DNA from: Citrobacter freundii
GTDB lineage: Bacteria > Bacteroidota > Bacteroidia > Chitinophagales > Chitinophagaceae
Length of the DNA: 34,059 nt
Assembly (NCBI GenBank): GCA_003243445.1
Contig: QFQQ01000068.1
Coordinates: 1 to 34,059 of the forward strand
Direction of reading: 5' to 3'
In this document: positions 32,228 through 34,059 of the stretch, piece by piece
Numbering within the stretch: the first letter of the stretch is position 1
Layout of the letters: every line of letters starts with the position of its first letter
Position numbers and translations under genes: made by a program
The notes under the pieces: model-generated
What the model was told of the DNA's origin: nothing
Database searches by the model: none
The model's input: only the letters and a program-made list of their open reading frames with translations

Positions 32228-33691
32228 TCACGTCACATTCCACCACGGCTTATCATCTCCTTGCTCTCTGGCAGGCTTCACTGCTGCAATCAACGGAAGC
32301 TTTCCCGAAGCGATCAGTGATTGTAATTTTTGAAGGGCGTTGGATGCTTTAACGGGATCGACCATCTTCATGAAATTAGCATAACCCAGGATGGCAAAGC
32401 CGCTGCTATTGTTGCTCCAGGTTGGAACGAAGCCGGGTTTGGTCTCGAGATTGTGCAGCAGTGCCCTGAATTTGCGTCGCTTGTCGCGGCTCACAGCTAT
32501 CTTTTTGTTTACGACGATCCCGGTCACATGCTGGCGGGTACTCTTGCGCATGATTGCGATCTTATCAGGATGCACTTCAAAGCCTTCATCCGCTAAGACC
32601 TTTTTGATCCTCCAGACCATTTGTTGCGCATTGAATTGCGCATTGCTCGTGGAAAACGTGATGTCATCTGCATAGCGCGTGTAGGCGCATTGATGTTTAT
32701 CTGCCAATCCCTGCAGGCGCTTATCGAGTTTATAGCAAAGCAGGGTAGTGATGGCCGGGCTTGTTGGTGCTCCCTGTGGTAATACGCGGTTCCCTTTCTG
32801 GACAAAATAATTTTTACCATCCATGAAGATCTCTTCCGTCACAGCTTCCGTACAAAGCAATGCAAGGATGGCGGCGAATTTTTCTGCATAGCCAAGTTGT
32901 TGCAATAATCCCTTCACCCGCTTGAAATGAATAGAAGGAAAGAAATCTTTTACATCAATATTCAATACTACTTCTTTACCGACATGCGGTGCGGCATTGG
33001 TAAGTATGGAATGTTGCTGAATAAAGCCATGGACCGCCGGATGTGCAGGCACACGTTGTAATATATTCTGCAGGATCCAGTACTGCGCTGTTTTCAACCT
33101 GGGCATGGGCGCAGAGATCAGCCGTTTGCCACCGGATTTTTTTGACAGATAAAACTTGCGGTAGTGAGAAACCGTGGATACCTTTCGGGAGAAAGCCAGG
33201 AATTTCAATTGTGAAAGTGTGATGCCCATTGCTGCGGCAAGATCATTTTCATTATTGAAAACCGGGAGATTGTAGGTAGAAAGTTTAGCTGTATCGTTGG
33301 TTACATCATTCAGGCCGGTTGATACCAATTCACCGAGATAAATGATCTCACTGGTCTTGCGTTTGCGCCATGCCTCCGCTCTTTCGAAGCGTTGCTGTTC
33401 GCGTTTTTTCTTATTCTCCTCCCGTTTTTTCTTTGCTTCAGCCATGCGTTTGATACGCATTTCCTTCAGCATCGCCTCTTTGTTCTGGAATCTTTGTTTC
33501 TGTGCATTTAATGCATTCAACTCTTTGACCAGTGCAGCTTCCTGTTTGATCAGTTGTTCCGGCAGGGTCGGCTCCTTGTCATTCTTTGACCAGAATCCAA
33601 GACGTTTCATCTCTTCGAGAGTTACTTCAGCTCTGCTGCTCTCGCGGATACGGTCATAAAGTTCCTGACGTGTCTTTTGATTATCGGACAT
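32228..33691 (-). CDS. Retron reverse transcriptase with an N-terminal coiled-coil extension
   Basis: The 487-aa reverse transcriptase would make msDNA from the adjacent retron RNA. Residues 1-130 are a strongly charged, Lys/Arg/Glu-rich predicted coiled coil not found in minimal retron RTs. The RT domain follows: KSGGKRLISAPMPRLK (about 185-200), the retron motif NAAPH (232-236; NAxxH), first catalytic Asp D246 (NIDVKDFFPSI), LPQGAPTSP (304-312), catalytic YADD (340-343) and VTG (389-391), the retron region Y signature. The C-terminal thumb is basic. By size and the N-terminal extension it resembles RTs of myxobacterial retrons (from memory). DGR and group II intron RTs lack the NAxxH/VTG pair, and no maturase domain is present. 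No separate effector gene lies in the window. Confidence 0.93.
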   Translation of the reverse strand: MSDNQKTRQELYDRIRESSRAEVTLEEMKRLGFWSKNDKEPTLPEQLIKQEAALVKELNALNAQKQRFQNKEAMLKEMRIKRMAEAKKKREENKKKREQQRFERAEAWRKRKTSEIIYLGELVSTGLNDVTNDTAKLSTYNLPVFNNENDLAAAMGITLSQLKFLAFSRKVSTVSHYRKFYLSKKSGGKRLISAPMPRLKTAQYWILQNILQRVPAHPAVHGFIQQHSILTNAAPHVGKEVVLNIDVKDFFPSIHFKRVKGLLQQLGYAEKFAAILALLCTEAVTEEIFMDGKNYFVQKGNRVLPQGAPTSPAITTLLCYKLDKRLQGLADKHQCAYTRYADDITFSTSNAQFNAQQMVWRIKKVLADEGFEVHPDKIAIMRKSTRQHVTGIVVNKKIAVSRDKRRKFRALLHNLETKPGFVPTWSNNSSGFAILGYANFMKMVDPVKASNALQKLQSLIASGKLPLIAAVKPAREQGDDKPWWNVT

Positions 33692-33710
33692 AGAGGTAAG
33701 AAAGATTATG

Positions 33711-33951
33711 TTTTGACGGGGATAATGTGCTGCCTTCGTGCGTGCCCGAGACCAGATTAATCAACGCCAGGCATACGGGTACTATACCGCTGGTTTGGCA
33801 CACGGGGCTTGGAACTGAAAACCAGCGGTATAGTACCCGTATGCCACAGTAAAGATTATATTTGGTGATGCATGAACTATTCATGTTGCATGAACGACGA
33901 AACATCGTTCTTTCCTTTCGGAAGCAAGGTGCTGCATTACCCCTGTCAAAG
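33711..33951 (-). ncRNA. Retron msr-msd RNA
   Basis: Read 5' to 3' on the minus strand, the region shows every retron element. a1 (33950-33935) pairs with a2 (33727-33712) in a 16-nt stem with one mismatch and one G-U pair. Then comes a CAGCA segment (33934-33930) with AGC, giving a candidate branching G at 33932, and CCTT which pairs with AAGG beside a2. Three msr hairpins follow: 33923-33912 (GAAA loop), 33910-33892 and 33891-33868. The msd is a perfect 27-bp stem (33845-33819 and 33796-33770) with a 22-nt loop. a2 ends 20 nt before the RT start codon. The msDNA would be roughly 110-130 nt (inferred). Confidence 0.88.
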
Positions 33952-33969
33952 AACATAAATGAGGTTAAC

Positions 33970-33977
33970 AAATATAT
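33970..33977 (-). promoter_or_regulatory. Retron promoter -7 box (TATATTTG)
   Basis: An exact TAnnTTTG match on the minus strand, 19 nt upstream of a1. Transcription should therefore start about 10 nt before a1, as expected for a retron RNA that leads into the RT gene. Confidence 0.6.
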
Positions 33978-33982
33978 GGTTT

Positions 33983-34059
33983 TAAAAAGTAAAAAGTAAA
34001 AAGTAAAAAGTAAAAAGTAAAAAGTAAAAAGTAAAAAGTAAAAAGTAAAAAGTAAAAAG
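33983..34059. repeat. taaaaag heptamer tandem array (right window end)
   Basis: Eleven perfect taaaaag units run to the last base. The word is the same as at 1-51 in the same orientation. The array lies directly upstream of the retron promoter box. Confidence 0.9.

Noticed and set aside
32228..33691. Diversity-generating retroelement or group II intron reverse transcriptase
   Set aside because: There is no template/variable repeat pair, no intron RNA domains and no maturase domain. NAAPH, VTG and the upstream a1/a2-msd RNA indicate a retron.

Overview
The window looks like chromosomal DNA of a member of the Bacteroidota, most likely the Chitinophagaceae or a close relative. The evidence is a secreted protein ending in a gliding-motility (CHU_C, T9SS type B) sorting domain, a paired GMC oxidoreductase and gluconate dehydrogenase subunit 3, a glycine-rich RRM protein, and TAnnTTTG-type promoter boxes (TATATTTG, TAAATTTG, TATTTTTG) very close to start codons. 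Shine-Dalgarno sequences are not prominent. No tRNA, rRNA, IS transposase or CRISPR array was seen.

Layout from left to right: dnaG primase (-); a small coiled-coil protein (+); an EF-G paralog (+); a methyltransferase and SnoaL-like pair (-); a GMC oxidoreductase with a Tat/lipoprotein subunit (-); type I pullulanase (+); a RhlE-type DEAD-box helicase (+); an aldo/keto reductase (-) divergent from a FUSC-family membrane protein (+); a glycine-zipper lipoprotein (-); a diacylglycerol-kinase-like enzyme (-) divergent from an APP1-type phosphatase (+); a 60-aa membrane-anchored protein (+); an RRM protein (-); an M28 peptidase and a very acidic protein (-); a gamma-glutamyltransferase-like enzyme (+); a DHA2 drug exporter (-); a ribosome hibernation factor (+); a T9SS-sorted multidomain protein (+); a thiolase (+). 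Most of these are ordinary housekeeping or metabolic genes.

The most interesting locus is at the right end (about 32.2-34.0 kb, - strand): a complete retron. The reverse transcriptase (487 aa) has YADD, a retron NAxxH motif (NAAPH) and the VTG motif. Directly upstream of it I can fold a full msr-msd RNA: a TATATTTG promoter box, a1, an AGC with a candidate branching G, three small hairpins, a perfect 27-bp msd stem with a 22-nt loop, and a2. The a1 and a2 repeats form a 16-nt stem. No separate effector gene is visible inside the window, but the RT carries a charged, basic coiled-coil N-terminal extension of about 130 aa.

The second striking theme is the intergenic DNA. Almost every gene ends within a few to a few tens of bases of an array of short degenerate words with a 7-bp period (accgcgg-like, catcgac-like, aaaaagt) or a 9-bp period (ggttccaga-like). 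The arrays are usually arranged as two inverted arms around a spacer that may hold a Rho-independent terminator. Within a locus the two arms often keep the same order of variant words, while different loci differ. Other modular palindromes (an ATTCCTCACCC module, an AATGTCGTTTAGTTA module, a CCCCCTCTAAATCTCC module) are nested among them. Both ends of the window lie in the same taaaaag repeat, so they probably mark assembly breakpoints.
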